DNA of 64,000 nt from Bacteroidales bacterium (GTDB lineage: Bacteria; Bacteroidota; Bacteroidia; Bacteroidales; UBA10428). Positions within the stretch are counted from its first letter, which is position 1, and each line of letters starts with the position of its first letter. The notes under the pieces are model-generated. The model did not search any database. It was given only the letters and a program-made list of their open reading frames with translations, and had not been told where the DNA came from. The stretch covers positions 19,625-83,624 of the forward strand of contig JAFGGU010000027.1 in the NCBI GenBank assembly GCA_016930375.1, written 5' to 3'. The position numbers and the translations under genes were made by a program. Below are positions 45,426 through 54,497 of the stretch, one piece after another.

Positions 45426-46367
45426 TCAATAAAGCCACCGGCTGGCCTGTCCGGCATAAACAATAATGAACCGGAGCATGACGCTGCCGAAAAGCACAAG
45501 GATTGCCGCTACAACAGCCGGTACATGAAATTTCCTGAGTTCCAGAATCTCCAGTACGGCAGGGACAATCATGCCGATGATCACCACGAAGATCCAGAAT
45601 GACATGGTATAAGGCCCTCCCAGGAAAAGCCGGGCTGCCTCAATCTGTACCTGAGTGCTGGCCAGGAAACCCATGAACATGTGAACAATGAGAAAAAGCT
45701 CAATGCCGATGATGATCAGGTCGATGATGGCGAAGCGTCTTTTTTCTTCCTTCGATCTGGAAAGGATGAGAATGGCAGCTGCCCCGGCCGACATGCCGGA
45801 GGCCAGGAAAAGAGGGCCGAGAATGGAAGTGTTCCAGAGAGGCCGCGCGTTGAATGCAGACAACAGGATACCGGTATAAATGCCGAGAATCACGGAGTAA
45901 ATAAGCATTACCCATGCCAGTGCTTTCTTGTAACGGTTAAAGAAGGTTTCGAGTGCTTTCAGCCAATCGTATTTCCAGTCCCATTTCGGAAGCAGTTCCT
46001 TGATGTGCAGGGCGCACCAGATAAACGACACCGGGGTGATGACCATGAGGGTCCATGCGCCCCATGACATGGGTGACTGCAGTTTGATGTTGGTATACAA
46101 TTGCCAGAAAAATGCTTTGTGCCTGAGGTCAAAGAAAAGAGCTATCAATCCGAAGATCAGAAGGATTGGTGTAAGAAAAGGAGCCAGCTTAACCGCAGCA
46201 GGATTGTCTTTTTCTTTACCGTTGATGTAAAATAGCGCAGCAAAAAACAGGATACCCGCAGCCAGACCTCCGAGAAACAGGTAAAGCGGTATCTGCCAGT
46301 GCCAGATTTGCAGGTGCGGATCCACCATGGGATTCATGCGACCGCTTACGATAATTTCTTCTCTCAT
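45426..46367 (-). CDS. NrfD/PsrC-type membrane subunit
   Basis: 313 residues with eight or nine membrane segments (first: IPLYLFLGGLAAGILFFAALFYI). NrfD/PsrC proteins bind menaquinol and pass electrons to the ferredoxin subunit of a molybdoenzyme. Position right after the PsrB-like gene (21 bp) completes the A-B-C order of a polysulfide, thiosulfate or tetrathionate reductase. Predicted inner-membrane anchor and quinol oxidase part. Confidence 0.9.
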   Translation of the reverse strand: MREEIIVSGRMNPMVDPHLQIWHWQIPLYLFLGGLAAGILFFAALFYINGKEKDNPAAVKLAPFLTPILLIFGLIALFFDLRHKAFFWQLYTNIKLQSPMSWGAWTLMVITPVSFIWCALHIKELLPKWDWKYDWLKALETFFNRYKKALAWVMLIYSVILGIYTGILLSAFNARPLWNTSILGPLFLASGMSAGAAAILILSRSKEEKRRFAIIDLIIIGIELFLIVHMFMGFLASTQVQIEAARLFLGGPYTMSFWIFVVIIGMIVPAVLEILELRKFHVPAVVAAILVLFGSVMLRFIIVYAGQASRWLY

Positions 46368-46388
46368 ATTTTTATTTCAATTCAGTTC

Positions 46389-46922
46389 TTATATCAGAAA
46401 ATACAGATGAGGCACTGTGCCGGCTTCCGGGATCAGTGTTTTGGATTTACGCTTTTTCAGAATTACCGAAACTTCGCTGTTGGGATCATCGAGGTCTCCG
46501 AAATAGATGCATTTGGTGGGACATACTGCTGCACACGCTGGTTTCAGTCCATTCTTGATCCGGTGTATGCAGAATGTGCATTTGTCGACATGTCCATCGG
46601 GATGAGGGAAACGGGCATCATACGGGCACGATGCAATACAGGCACCGCATCCGATGCATTGATTCGGTGTAACCAAAACAATCCCTCCTTCTGCAAAATG
46701 GCTTGCCCCGGTGGGACAGCAGCGCACGCAGGGTGCGTTTTCACAATGGTTGCAACGTTCTGAACGGATTTCCATCTCGAGCTGGGGATAGGTGCCGTCG
46801 GTGACTTCCACGATCCAGTCACGGCAATAACCCACAGGAACCTTATTCTCCGTCTGGCAGGCAACCACGCAATCACTGCAGCCTACGCACTTTTTGGTAT
46901 CAACAGCCATGGCGTATCTCAT
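46389..46922 (-). CDS. 4Fe-4S ferredoxin subunit (PsrB/DmsB type)
   Basis: 177 residues with four cysteine groups for four 4Fe-4S clusters: CVGCSDCVVAC, CNHCENAPCVRCCP, CIGCGACIASCPYDAR, CTFCIHRI...CAAVCPTKC. Carries electrons from the NrfD-like subunit to the molybdenum subunit. The ATG overlaps the psrA-like stop by 4 bp (ATGA). No signal peptide of its own, so it is probably exported bound to the Tat-signal-bearing catalytic subunit, as in relatives. Confidence 0.93.
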   Translation of the reverse strand: MRYAMAVDTKKCVGCSDCVVACQTENKVPVGYCRDWIVEVTDGTYPQLEMEIRSERCNHCENAPCVRCCPTGASHFAEGGIVLVTPNQCIGCGACIASCPYDARFPHPDGHVDKCTFCIHRIKNGLKPACAAVCPTKCIYFGDLDDPNSEVSVILKKRKSKTLIPEAGTVPHLYFLI

Positions 46923-49156
46923 GATGCAACCTCCTTTTCTGCCTTTTCGGTAACAATGGTAACAAAATTGCCCCGCATACCGGTTCCACCCATCAGGGGA
47001 TCAACCAGCGCCCTGGTGATCAGCTGGGTGTCACTGGCACCGCGGCCGTAACATCTTTTCATTTGCTTCTGGGCATGCCCGAAGCCGTGAACCATATACA
47101 CCGAATCCCAGCGTATCCTTTCGGTAATGCGAACTTTTATCGGGAATTCCGAGGTCACGCCATCCTGGTTCTGAAGCCAGATGTACTGATCATTGGCCAG
47201 ATCCCAGATTTTGGCAATTTTGGGATTGATCCATACCGTGTTTTCATCCATCAGATCGGTGAGGTATGCATTGTTGGCTGTCCGGCCAAAGGTATGCATG
47301 GGGGCTCTGCCGTATATCAGCCTGTAAAAGCCGTCGGGCGGCTCTTCATGCGGTGTATATTTGGGCAGGGGATCAAAGCCGAGACCTTCAAAAGCGGCGG
47401 AATACAGTTCTATTTTACCGCTGTCGGTTGCGAAAGCCACCTCCTCATCAGGTGCATAATAAAGATCATCTGCTTCACGCTCAAAAGTTTTAACACCGGT
47501 TTTTTTCATTTCATCGAGGGAAGAGCCGATCTGTTTTAACTGCCAATCCAGGATTTCCTCCTGTTTTTCATAGGGGAAGTAGTTTTCCAGTCCCAGTTTT
47601 TTCGAAAGTTCCCGGGCAATCCAGTAACCCGGTTTGGAATCGTACAACGGTTCGGTTGCGGGCATCCTGAGGGCGATCGCAGGCTTGCGGTGAGGTCCTG
47701 TCCGAAGGGTATCATACCGTTCGAGGTAGGTGCATTCGGGCAATACGACATCGGCCCAGCCTGTGATTTCAGCGGGCATGGTATCAATGGCAACCAGGAG
47801 GTCAAGGTTTTGTATGGCATTCAGCGTGTTGGCCTGGTTGGGTATGGTGTTGATCAGGTTGGTACCGTTCACGATCCATCCTTTGATCGGGTAACCGGGA
47901 TTATTTCCGGGGATGGAAGCATCGATCATCGCATTGGATACAACACCGGTGGCGGCCCCGTACTGACCCGGGAACAGGTCAGTCCAGGTTTTCCCGGGAA
48001 CGGGAAACTCAGGCATAGGATGGGATGGCAATGTAATCCTGACCGGCCGGTAAAAGCCTCCCCTGCGGCCCCATGATCCGAGCAATGCGTTGAGTATGGC
48101 GATGGCCCTCGTGCGTTGTGTATCATCGCCGTACCAGGTGACATGCCGGCCGGGATGAACAATCACCGCGGGAGAAGCATCCGCCATCTCCCTGGCGGTT
48201 TTCCGGATCAGGTCGGGTGCCAGGGTTGTTATTCCATAAGCCCATTCAGGTGTAAAAGTCTTTACATGTTCCCGCAGCTGTTCAAATCCAAGACAATATC
48301 TCTCAACGTATTTTTTATCATAATACTCATTGTAAATGATCTCATGTATCCAGGAGAGCAGCAGGGCAATATCTGTGGAAGGTTTAATGGGAAGCCAGTA
48401 TTTCGATTTGCCGGCAGCCGTGGAAAACCTGGGATCCACGGTGATGATGGTTGCCCCTTTGTCGATGGCATCCGACATTTCCTGTACCTGACCGTTGTGC
48501 ATGTTTTCCCCGATATGGGAACCTATCAGCACCAGGCATTTTGTATCACGGATATCCGTGATTTCAGGAGAGTAGACCTCTTCTCCAAATGTCCATAAAA
48601 AGGCGTCGTCACGGGGTCCACGGCACTGGGCATACGATGGTTCGGCAATGTTTTCCGAACCAAAGGCTTTCAAGAGGGGAGTAAAGTAGCTGCTTCCGGA
48701 TCCGTGGGTAAAAAGCGCCAATGACTCAGCTCCATGATTTGCCTTGATGGTTTTCATTCGGGAAGCAATGTATTCCAGAGCTTCATCCCAGCCTGCCTCG
48801 CGGAAAACCTGTTTGCCGCGCTCCCCGGTGCGGATGAGGGGCGTTTTCAACCTGTCCTCATCAGCGTACATCCCGATTCCGCCGGTGCCCCGGGGGCAGA
48901 AACGGCCATTGCAATGCTGGTCCTCATCATTGCCGATGATTTTCCAGATTTTGCCGTCCTCGCTTTTGTAAACCCATCCGGCACATTTCCAGAAACAAAT
49001 CTCACAGTAAGTTGGCGTACGGGTAAGATCAACCTTTAATGCGCCGGATTTTTCCGGTGAGGAAAAGGCTTTCACTGCCTGCAAGAATCCGCCGCTCATG
49101 GCAAATGCACCTGCTCCGTAAGCTGTGATCCTGATAAAATCCCTGCGGTTAGTCAT
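46919..49156 (-). CDS. Molybdopterin oxidoreductase, PsrA/PhsA-like catalytic subunit
   Basis: 745 residues. A Tat signal (TNRRDFIRIT plus hydrophobic stretch) indicates export. An N-terminal 4Fe-4S site: Cys51, Cys54, Cys58 and Cys87. The probable molybdenum ligand is Cys178 in PSYAQCRGPRDD, which places it with thiosulfate/polysulfide reductases and arsenate-type relatives rather than Ser-ligated DMSO reductases. GSHIGENMHNGQ and the C-terminal molydopterin-dinucleotide domain (VYMVHGFGHAQ) are present. First gene of an eight-gene operon with sulfur transport and sulfur-carrier genes, so polysulfide, thiosulfate or tetrathionate is the likely electron acceptor. The exact substrate cannot be set from sequence. 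Confidence 0.92.
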   Translation of the reverse strand: MTNRRDFIRITAYGAGAFAMSGGFLQAVKAFSSPEKSGALKVDLTRTPTYCEICFWKCAGWVYKSEDGKIWKIIGNDEDQHCNGRFCPRGTGGIGMYADEDRLKTPLIRTGERGKQVFREAGWDEALEYIASRMKTIKANHGAESLALFTHGSGSSYFTPLLKAFGSENIAEPSYAQCRGPRDDAFLWTFGEEVYSPEITDIRDTKCLVLIGSHIGENMHNGQVQEMSDAIDKGATIITVDPRFSTAAGKSKYWLPIKPSTDIALLLSWIHEIIYNEYYDKKYVERYCLGFEQLREHVKTFTPEWAYGITTLAPDLIRKTAREMADASPAVIVHPGRHVTWYGDDTQRTRAIAILNALLGSWGRRGGFYRPVRITLPSHPMPEFPVPGKTWTDLFPGQYGAATGVVSNAMIDASIPGNNPGYPIKGWIVNGTNLINTIPNQANTLNAIQNLDLLVAIDTMPAEITGWADVVLPECTYLERYDTLRTGPHRKPAIALRMPATEPLYDSKPGYWIARELSKKLGLENYFPYEKQEEILDWQLKQIGSSLDEMKKTGVKTFEREADDLYYAPDEEVAFATDSGKIELYSAAFEGLGFDPLPKYTPHEEPPDGFYRLIYGRAPMHTFGRTANNAYLTDLMDENTVWINPKIAKIWDLANDQYIWLQNQDGVTSEFPIKVRITERIRWDSVYMVHGFGHAQKQMKRCYGRGASDTQLITRALVDPLMGGTGMRGNFVTIVTEKAEKEVAS

Positions 49157-49275
49157 TGGATAATAAATAAGTAAGCCAAAATAAGAAAAAAAGAATCTGA
49201 TTCTATCTAATAATTTACATGAATAGATGTATAAATATCAAGTAGGTTTCATGTCAAGCTAAAAAATACAGATAG

Positions 49276-49291
49276 ACAAGGAATTCCTTGT
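49276..49291. promoter_or_regulatory. Perfect 16-bp palindrome in the psr-GH42 divergent gap
   Basis: ACAAGGAATTCCTTGT is a perfect palindrome 120 bp upstream of the psrA-like ATG and 124 bp upstream of the GH42 ATG. Possible operator for a dimeric regulator. No known consensus is matched. The rest of the 259-bp gap is AT-rich and shows no clear -7 element on either strand. Confidence 0.35.
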
Positions 49292-49415
49292 TATTAAGAA
49301 TTGGTACAAATTGCAACCGGACATCCTCCTTTTCGGCATGCACCAGAATGGTATTAAATTAATTGATTTTTGTATCTTACGGAAGGATTTGACACAAATT
49401 TTTAAGCCCAAAGAA

Positions 49416-51488
49416 ATGAAAAAAACAATCGTACTGATCCTGGTATTGCAGGTCGCTTTATCCGGATCTGCGCAACAGGCATCCCGTTTTTTCCAGCCGG
49501 AGGATCTGATCTCCACAGGGGTTTATTATTATCCCGAGCACTGGGATTCTTCGCAATGGGAACGTGATTTGAAGAATATGGCTGCCATGGGATTCGAATA
49601 TACCCATTATGCCGAGTTTGCCTGGGCCCAGCTGGAACCAGAAGAAGGCAGGTATGATTTTGCATGGCTCGACCGTGCAGTGGCACTGGCCGCCAGGTAC
49701 AAACTGAAAGTGATCATGTGCACATCAACGGCAACGCCTCCGGCCTGGCTGGCACGGAAGTACCCCCAGGTGCTGGAGACCAATGAGAACGGACAGAAAA
49801 GCGATCATGGATCCAGGCAGAATGTTTCCTTTTCGAGCACTTTTTTTCGTGAGTACGCCCTGAATATGGTCGAGAAACTGGCCATGCAGTATGGAAAAGA
49901 CAAAAGGGTCATGGGCTGGCAGATCGATAACGAGCCCAGGGTATTTTACGATTATGGGCCTGAAGCGCAGCAGCGTTTCCGCGATTGGCTGAAAAGAAAG
50001 TACGGGAGCATCGAAAACCTGAACCGGACCTGGGGAACTTCGTTCTGGAGCCAGCATTACAATGATTATTCACAGATCAATATTCCACTGTATGCGCAAT
50101 GGGGTATGAACCTGAATCAGATCCTCGATCACACCAGGTTTATCAATGAAGAAACAGCTACTTTTCTCGATGATCAGGCCCGGATGATCAGAAAGTACGC
50201 CATACCGGAACAATGGATCACCTCCAATTACATTCCCAATTACAATTCGGGTTATATTGGCATGAGCCGGGAGCTCGACTTTGTTACCTATACCAAGTAC
50301 ATGGTAGCAGGTCATAGCAGGGGAATCGGTTTGAAAGGGTACCGCCTCGGCAATCCTGAAAGTATTGCCATGTCAAACGATTTCTTCAGACCCATTGCCG
50401 GCGTTTATGGCGTTATGGAATTGCAGCCGGGACAGGTGAACTGGGGAACGGTGAATTCACAGCCTTTGCCCGGCGCTGTGCATTTGTGGCTTTGGCACGT
50501 GATGGCCGGCGGGGGTAACCTGGCCTGCACCTATCGTTACAGGGCGCCTTTGTACGGGTATGAGCAATATCATTACGGAATTGTTGGTTACGATGGGATT
50601 ACACCCACTCCGGGCGGACTGGAATATCAGCAATTCATGCGGGAAATTCAGTTGCTTCGGAAACAGGCAGCACCAGGGGCAAAACCACCCCAGTCCTATG
50701 CGAACCGTAAAACCGCCATTCTGTTCAACGTGGAGAACATATGGGGAATGGATCAGAACAGGCAGACCACCCAGTGGAATTCCATGGGTCACATCACCAA
50801 ATATTACAAGGCGCTCAAATCATTTGGCGCACCGGTTGATTTTATCAGGGACACCTTTGATTTCGAGGCTTATCCTGTTGTCATCGCACCTGCTTATCAA
50901 CAGCTCGATAAGGCGCTTGTTGACAAGTGGACAGAATATGTAATAAACGGAGGCAATCTGGTGCTGACTTGCAGGACAGGCCATAAGGATCGTGAAATAC
51001 ATCTTTGGGAAGCAAAATTTGCCGAACCTATCTGGGACCTGATTGGCGCCGAAATTGAGTTCTACGATCTCCCCGCGCCCCATGCGCCCGATACAGTTGT
51101 CATGCAGGGCAGGAAATATGCCTGGAACAGCTGGGGTGAAATATTTAGGACCCTTCCTGGTACCGAAACCTGGGCTACCTATGCCGGCGATTTTTATGCC
51201 GGTAAACCCGCGGTGATCTTCCGCAGGCTGGGTAAGGGAACCGTGACCTACGTGGGAGCCGACAGCCGTGACGGATTGCTGGAGAAAGATGTACTTCAGA
51301 AAATATACGACCTGCTGAAAATTCCGGTTGAAAACTACCCCGACGGGGTGATGGTAGAATACCGCGATGGTTTTGGCATTGGCATGAGCTATTCCGACAG
51401 GGATTATGAACTGGCCATTCCACCGGGGGCAAAAATTCTGGTGGGATCAAAAACACTGACGCCTGCAGGGGTGGTGGTGTGGAAGTGA
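49416..51488 (+). CDS. GH42-family beta-galactosidase, secreted
   Basis: 690 residues from ATG 49416, chosen because it begins a signal peptide (MKKTIVLILVLQVALSGSAQ). The in-frame extension back to 49311 has no signal character. The TIM barrel opens with YYPEHWDSSQWERDLKNM. The acid/base Glu is in GWQIDNEP and the nucleophile Glu probably in VMELQPGQVNW. A trimerisation-type domain (KTAILFNVENIWGM) and a C-terminal beta domain follow. Hydrolyses beta-galactosides, acting in the periplasm. It stands alone: no SusCD pair or regulator next to it. Confidence 0.92.
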   Translation: MKKTIVLILVLQVALSGSAQQASRFFQPEDLISTGVYYYPEHWDSSQWERDLKNMAAMGFEYTHYAEFAWAQLEPEEGRYDFAWLDRAVALAARYKLKVIMCTSTATPPAWLARKYPQVLETNENGQKSDHGSRQNVSFSSTFFREYALNMVEKLAMQYGKDKRVMGWQIDNEPRVFYDYGPEAQQRFRDWLKRKYGSIENLNRTWGTSFWSQHYNDYSQINIPLYAQWGMNLNQILDHTRFINEETATFLDDQARMIRKYAIPEQWITSNYIPNYNSGYIGMSRELDFVTYTKYMVAGHSRGIGLKGYRLGNPESIAMSNDFFRPIAGVYGVMELQPGQVNWGTVNSQPLPGAVHLWLWHVMAGGGNLACTYRYRAPLYGYEQYHYGIVGYDGITPTPGGLEYQQFMREIQLLRKQAAPGAKPPQSYANRKTAILFNVENIWGMDQNRQTTQWNSMGHITKYYKALKSFGAPVDFIRDTFDFEAYPVVIAPAYQQLDKALVDKWTEYVINGGNLVLTCRTGHKDREIHLWEAKFAEPIWDLIGAEIEFYDLPAPHAPDTVVMQGRKYAWNSWGEIFRTLPGTETWATYAGDFYAGKPAVIFRRLGKGTVTYVGADSRDGLLEKDVLQKIYDLLKIPVENYPDGVMVEYRDGFGIGMSYSDRDYELAIPPGAKILVGSKTLTPAGVVVWK

Positions 51489-51514
51489 TTAACATTTTTT
51501 AACCCCCCGCCTGC

Positions 51515-51543
51515 TTGATATTTCTGAGGAATAGGTAACTTTG
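51515..51543 (+). promoter_or_regulatory. Promoter of the carboxypeptidase-regulatory-domain gene
   Basis: TTG at 51515-51517, 18-bp spacer, then TAACTTTG (51536-51543), an exact TAnnTTTG. Good fit to the Bacteroidota promoter. The leader would be about 10 nt to ATG 51560. Confidence 0.55.
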
Positions 51544-51559
51544 AAACAAAGCTGCCTGC

Positions 51560-52402
51560 ATGAAGCATTTCTACAAGCCGGGATTCTGCCTGTATTTCAT
51601 TCTGTTGATCGCAGGGAATTACCATGCGCATGCCCAGCCAGCTACCATCCAGGGAAAAGTAGTTGATGCGATCAGTAAAAAGACCATTGAATATGCTTCT
51701 GCCCTGAACTTCAGCCATCATATCCGGACATACAGCAATTCAGCCGGTGAATTCAACCTCGACGCCCATCTTGGGGATACGCTCGTTTTGTATGCAGTGG
51801 GGTACTATTACCGAAAAATCATCGTGGACGCTGCCATGATCAACACTCCGGATAAGCATGTTTTCGCACTGGAACAACAAGCGGTTGAGATTGAAGAGGT
51901 GCGTATTATCAACCTGGGGACCTATGAAGAGTTTAAAGAGAAATTCGTCAATCTTGACCGGCCAAAAACAAAAACGGATTTGCTGGCTGAAAGTCTGGCG
52001 GAGTCATCCCGCCAGGCGGCGCTGGAAGCGTATCAAAAAGCAAAGGATGAACAGCGTCTGAACGGTGTTACCTTAGTGAGTGTATCCATACACACCCCTG
52101 AAGAAAAGGAGCGGATCCTGCTGGCCCAGATCATTGAAAAAGAAAAAATACGTGACCAGGTATATCAGAAATTCAATCCGGTGGTGGTGAAAAAGGTCAC
52201 AGGATTGGATAACGACGATGATATCATTGAATTTATGGTTTTTTGCGATTATTCCGACGCGTACCTGCTCCAGGTCAATGACTATGATCTGATGGTAAGT
52301 GTTGCCAGGAAGTTCGAGCTGTTCAAAAAGAAGAAAGAAGCGGAGAAATCCATGCAAAACCTTCTATACCCGGGTGACATGTATTATTATCCGAGCGCAT
52401 GA
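51560..52402 (+). CDS. Carboxypeptidase-regulatory-domain protein, secreted
   Basis: 280 residues with a signal peptide ending YHAHAQ. Residues 24-110 form a CarboxypepD_reg-like beta domain (ATIQGKVVDAISKKTIEYASALNF ... NSAGEFNLDAHLGDTLVLYAVGYYYRK), as found at the N-terminus of TonB receptors, but no receptor barrel follows. The remainder is charged and helical (AALEAYQKAKDEQRLNG). Function unknown. Similar stand-alone proteins are common in Bacteroidota, possibly periplasmic binding or assembly parts. Confidence 0.8.
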   Translation: MKHFYKPGFCLYFILLIAGNYHAHAQPATIQGKVVDAISKKTIEYASALNFSHHIRTYSNSAGEFNLDAHLGDTLVLYAVGYYYRKIIVDAAMINTPDKHVFALEQQAVEIEEVRIINLGTYEEFKEKFVNLDRPKTKTDLLAESLAESSRQAALEAYQKAKDEQRLNGVTLVSVSIHTPEEKERILLAQIIEKEKIRDQVYQKFNPVVVKKVTGLDNDDDIIEFMVFCDYSDAYLLQVNDYDLMVSVARKFELFKKKKEAEKSMQNLLYPGDMYYYPSA

Positions 52403-52421
52403 AATAGGGCCTGTATTCAAC

Positions 52422-53378
52422 ATGACAGACATTCCAACTTTCCAAGACATTCAGCTTGCGCATAAGCGAATAGCTGCACATATTCATCGCACACCTGTGC
52501 TGACTTCCACAGGTATCAATGCCATAACCGGAGCTGAAATCTTTTTCAAATGCGAGAATTTTCAGAAGGTCGGGGCATTCAAGTACAGGGGAGCAACCAA
52601 TGCTGTGTTGTCACTGGCCGAAAATGAAGCCTCGAAAGGAGTTGCTACACATTCTTCCGGGAATCATGCGGCAGCTTTGGCACTTGCTGCAAGAAACAGG
52701 GGGATCAGAAGTTATGTAGTGATGCCGCGCACTGCCCCCAGACCAAAAATAGAAGCTGTGCGTCATTATGGCGGTGAGATCACGTTTTGCGAACCAACCC
52801 TGCAAAGCAGGGAGGAAACCCTGAAAGCAATTGTTGAGAAAACCGGTGCTTATATTGTACATCCGTATGACAATTTCTGGGTTATCAGTGGACAGGGTAC
52901 AGCGGTTCTGGAATTGCTGGAACAATCACCCGCACTGGATGTGGTAATGGCACCTGTGGGAGGAGGTGGACTTTTATCGGGAACAGCGCTGGCTGCCAAA
53001 TCGGTCAATCCATCGCTCAAAGTAATTGGTTGTGAACCGGCTCTTGCTGACGATGCCTGCCGTTCATTCAAATCGGGCAATCTTATACCTTCAGTCAGTC
53101 CGAAAACCATTGCCGACGGTTTGCTTACTTCATTAAGTGAACGGACATTTACGATTATCAGAGACCGGGTGGACGATATATTAACAGTTTCAGAGGAATC
53201 CATTGTGCGGGCCATGTTCCTGGTCTGGCAGCGCATGAAAATCATCATAGAGCCTTCTTCTGCGGTGCCTGTCGCCGCTTTGCTGGATAACCAGGGATTA
53301 TTCGCCGGGAAACAGGTGGGCATCATTCTTTCGGGCGGGAATGTTGACCTGTTTCATCTGCCTTTTCAGGAAGGGTAA
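52422..53378 (+). CDS. PLP-dependent threonine/serine dehydratase family enzyme
   Basis: 318 residues from ATG 52422. The open frame back to 52299 overlaps the preceding gene and is rejected. PLP Lys54 in VGAFKYRGATN, phosphate loop APVGGGGLLSG, and SGGNVD near the C-terminus. Length and lack of an ACT domain fit the catabolic dehydratase/serine racemase group. Converts threonine or serine to the keto acid and ammonia, or racemises serine. The last 56 bp overlap the convergent EEP-fold hydrolase gene. Confidence 0.9.
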   Translation: MTDIPTFQDIQLAHKRIAAHIHRTPVLTSTGINAITGAEIFFKCENFQKVGAFKYRGATNAVLSLAENEASKGVATHSSGNHAAALALAARNRGIRSYVVMPRTAPRPKIEAVRHYGGEITFCEPTLQSREETLKAIVEKTGAYIVHPYDNFWVISGQGTAVLELLEQSPALDVVMAPVGGGGLLSGTALAAKSVNPSLKVIGCEPALADDACRSFKSGNLIPSVSPKTIADGLLTSLSERTFTIIRDRVDDILTVSEESIVRAMFLVWQRMKIIIEPSSAVPVAALLDNQGLFAGKQVGIILSGGNVDLFHLPFQEG

Positions 53379-54456
53379 AATGGGCCGAAACCGGGAAATG
53401 ATCTGATAAACTGACTTTACGGGTGTGGTAACGGAGGGCTTCAAAGGGAGGACTGAACAAGAGATAATCAATGCGGGCATAAGGCAGACTACCCCTGAAA
53501 GTTTTACCGGTCCCCGATCCTGATTCCACAAAGGCATCCTTCAGATTCTTCGAAAGTTTATGGTAGGCATACGAAACGGGAGTATCGTTGAAATCACCGC
53601 ATACGATTACCGGGTAGGGTGATGAACTGATATGCCTGGCCAGGATCTCAACCTGCCCGGCTCTTTGTATATAAGCCTGTTTCATTCGCACGGAGATATA
53701 CTTAAGCTCATCGAGCTGCCTTTCACTGTAGTTAAATATCAGGCTGTCGAGCAGATCATTGTAATCTTTTCTCAACCGTATCGATTGCAGGTGACAATTG
53801 TAGATCCTTACCGTATCTTTATCAATTACGATATCTGAGCACATGCTTCCATTGAGTGACTCTTCGAAATCGATCATTTCTTTGTGCACGATCGGGTATC
53901 TGCTGAGCGTAGCCATGCCAAAATTGATTTTTCGCGGAACACGGTCGGTATAAAAAACATGTGAATAGGAGAGCGGAACAAGCTCATTTTTCAGATTTTT
54001 CAGGTCATGATGTGTGCCGGGCAGGGTGATGAATTCCTGAAAACAAACAATGTCGGGATCTTCATCCTGAACAAAGTCCAGGATCTTTTGCCAGGAGGAA
54101 GTATCCTTGTTCCACTGGTAATAATTGAATAACCTGACGTTATAAGTAAGCACACTCAGCGTGCTTTCTGCGGGAACGGGGTCGGCACGCTTAGCCCTGA
54201 CCTGCAGATGCTCCTTCAATATATTCCAGCCAAGCAGGATGCAGATCAAAGATATGAGAAACAGCCATTTCCTGAATAAGAGCCAAAAAATGACAAAGAG
54301 GATATTTAAAATCAGAATAAAGGGATAGATCAGGGCAATGAAGGCGAAGATCCATAAAGTAGCCGGACTTACATATACCGAGAGATAAGTTATAAGTAAC
54401 AGTAAGGCCAGCACAACATTAACGAGCACTAATATTTTTCGGACGAATTTTCTCAA
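53323..54456 (-). CDS. Endonuclease/exonuclease/phosphatase-fold membrane protein
   Basis: 377 residues. The only in-frame start is TTG at 54456, since a stop lies three codons upstream and no ATG precedes the conserved part. Three membrane segments fill residues 10-80. The EEP catalytic domain then shows VLTYNVRLFNYY (Asn), VCFQEF (Glu), VCGDFND (Asp-x-Asn) and SLSDHFPVSAHF (Asp-His). Reaction: hydrolysis of phosphodiesters or phospholipids; the substrate is unknown. The C-terminal 18 residues are encoded antisense to the dehydratase end. Downstream of the rhomboid pair, a grouping often seen in Bacteroidota. Confidence 0.85.
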   Translation of the reverse strand: MRKFVRKILVLVNVVLALLLLITYLSVYVSPATLWIFAFIALIYPFILILNILFVIFWLLFRKWLFLISLICILLGWNILKEHLQVRAKRADPVPAESTLSVLTYNVRLFNYYQWNKDTSSWQKILDFVQDEDPDIVCFQEFITLPGTHHDLKNLKNELVPLSYSHVFYTDRVPRKINFGMATLSRYPIVHKEMIDFEESLNGSMCSDIVIDKDTVRIYNCHLQSIRLRKDYNDLLDSLIFNYSERQLDELKYISVRMKQAYIQRAGQVEILARHISSSPYPVIVCGDFNDTPVSYAYHKLSKNLKDAFVESGSGTGKTFRGSLPYARIDYLLFSPPFEALRYHTRKVSLSDHFPVSAHFTLPEKADETGQHSRPKE

Positions 54457-54497
54457 CTGGTTTTATATGACAGGGTTAAAAGCAACCTGATGGCTGC

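Noticed and set aside
49311..49415. Longer N-terminus for the GH42 enzyme
   Set aside because: The extra 35 residues have no signal-peptide character, whereas a typical signal peptide begins at ATG 49416.
24766..51488. Polysaccharide utilisation locus built on the sialate esterase, GH42 and TonB receptors
   Set aside because: The genes are 20 kb apart with unrelated genes between, and there is no SusD or dedicated regulator beside any of them.
52299..52421. Extended start for the PLP dehydratase
   Set aside because: It overlaps the preceding gene in another frame and reads as Arg/Lys/Cys-rich noise. Family homology starts at ATG 52422.
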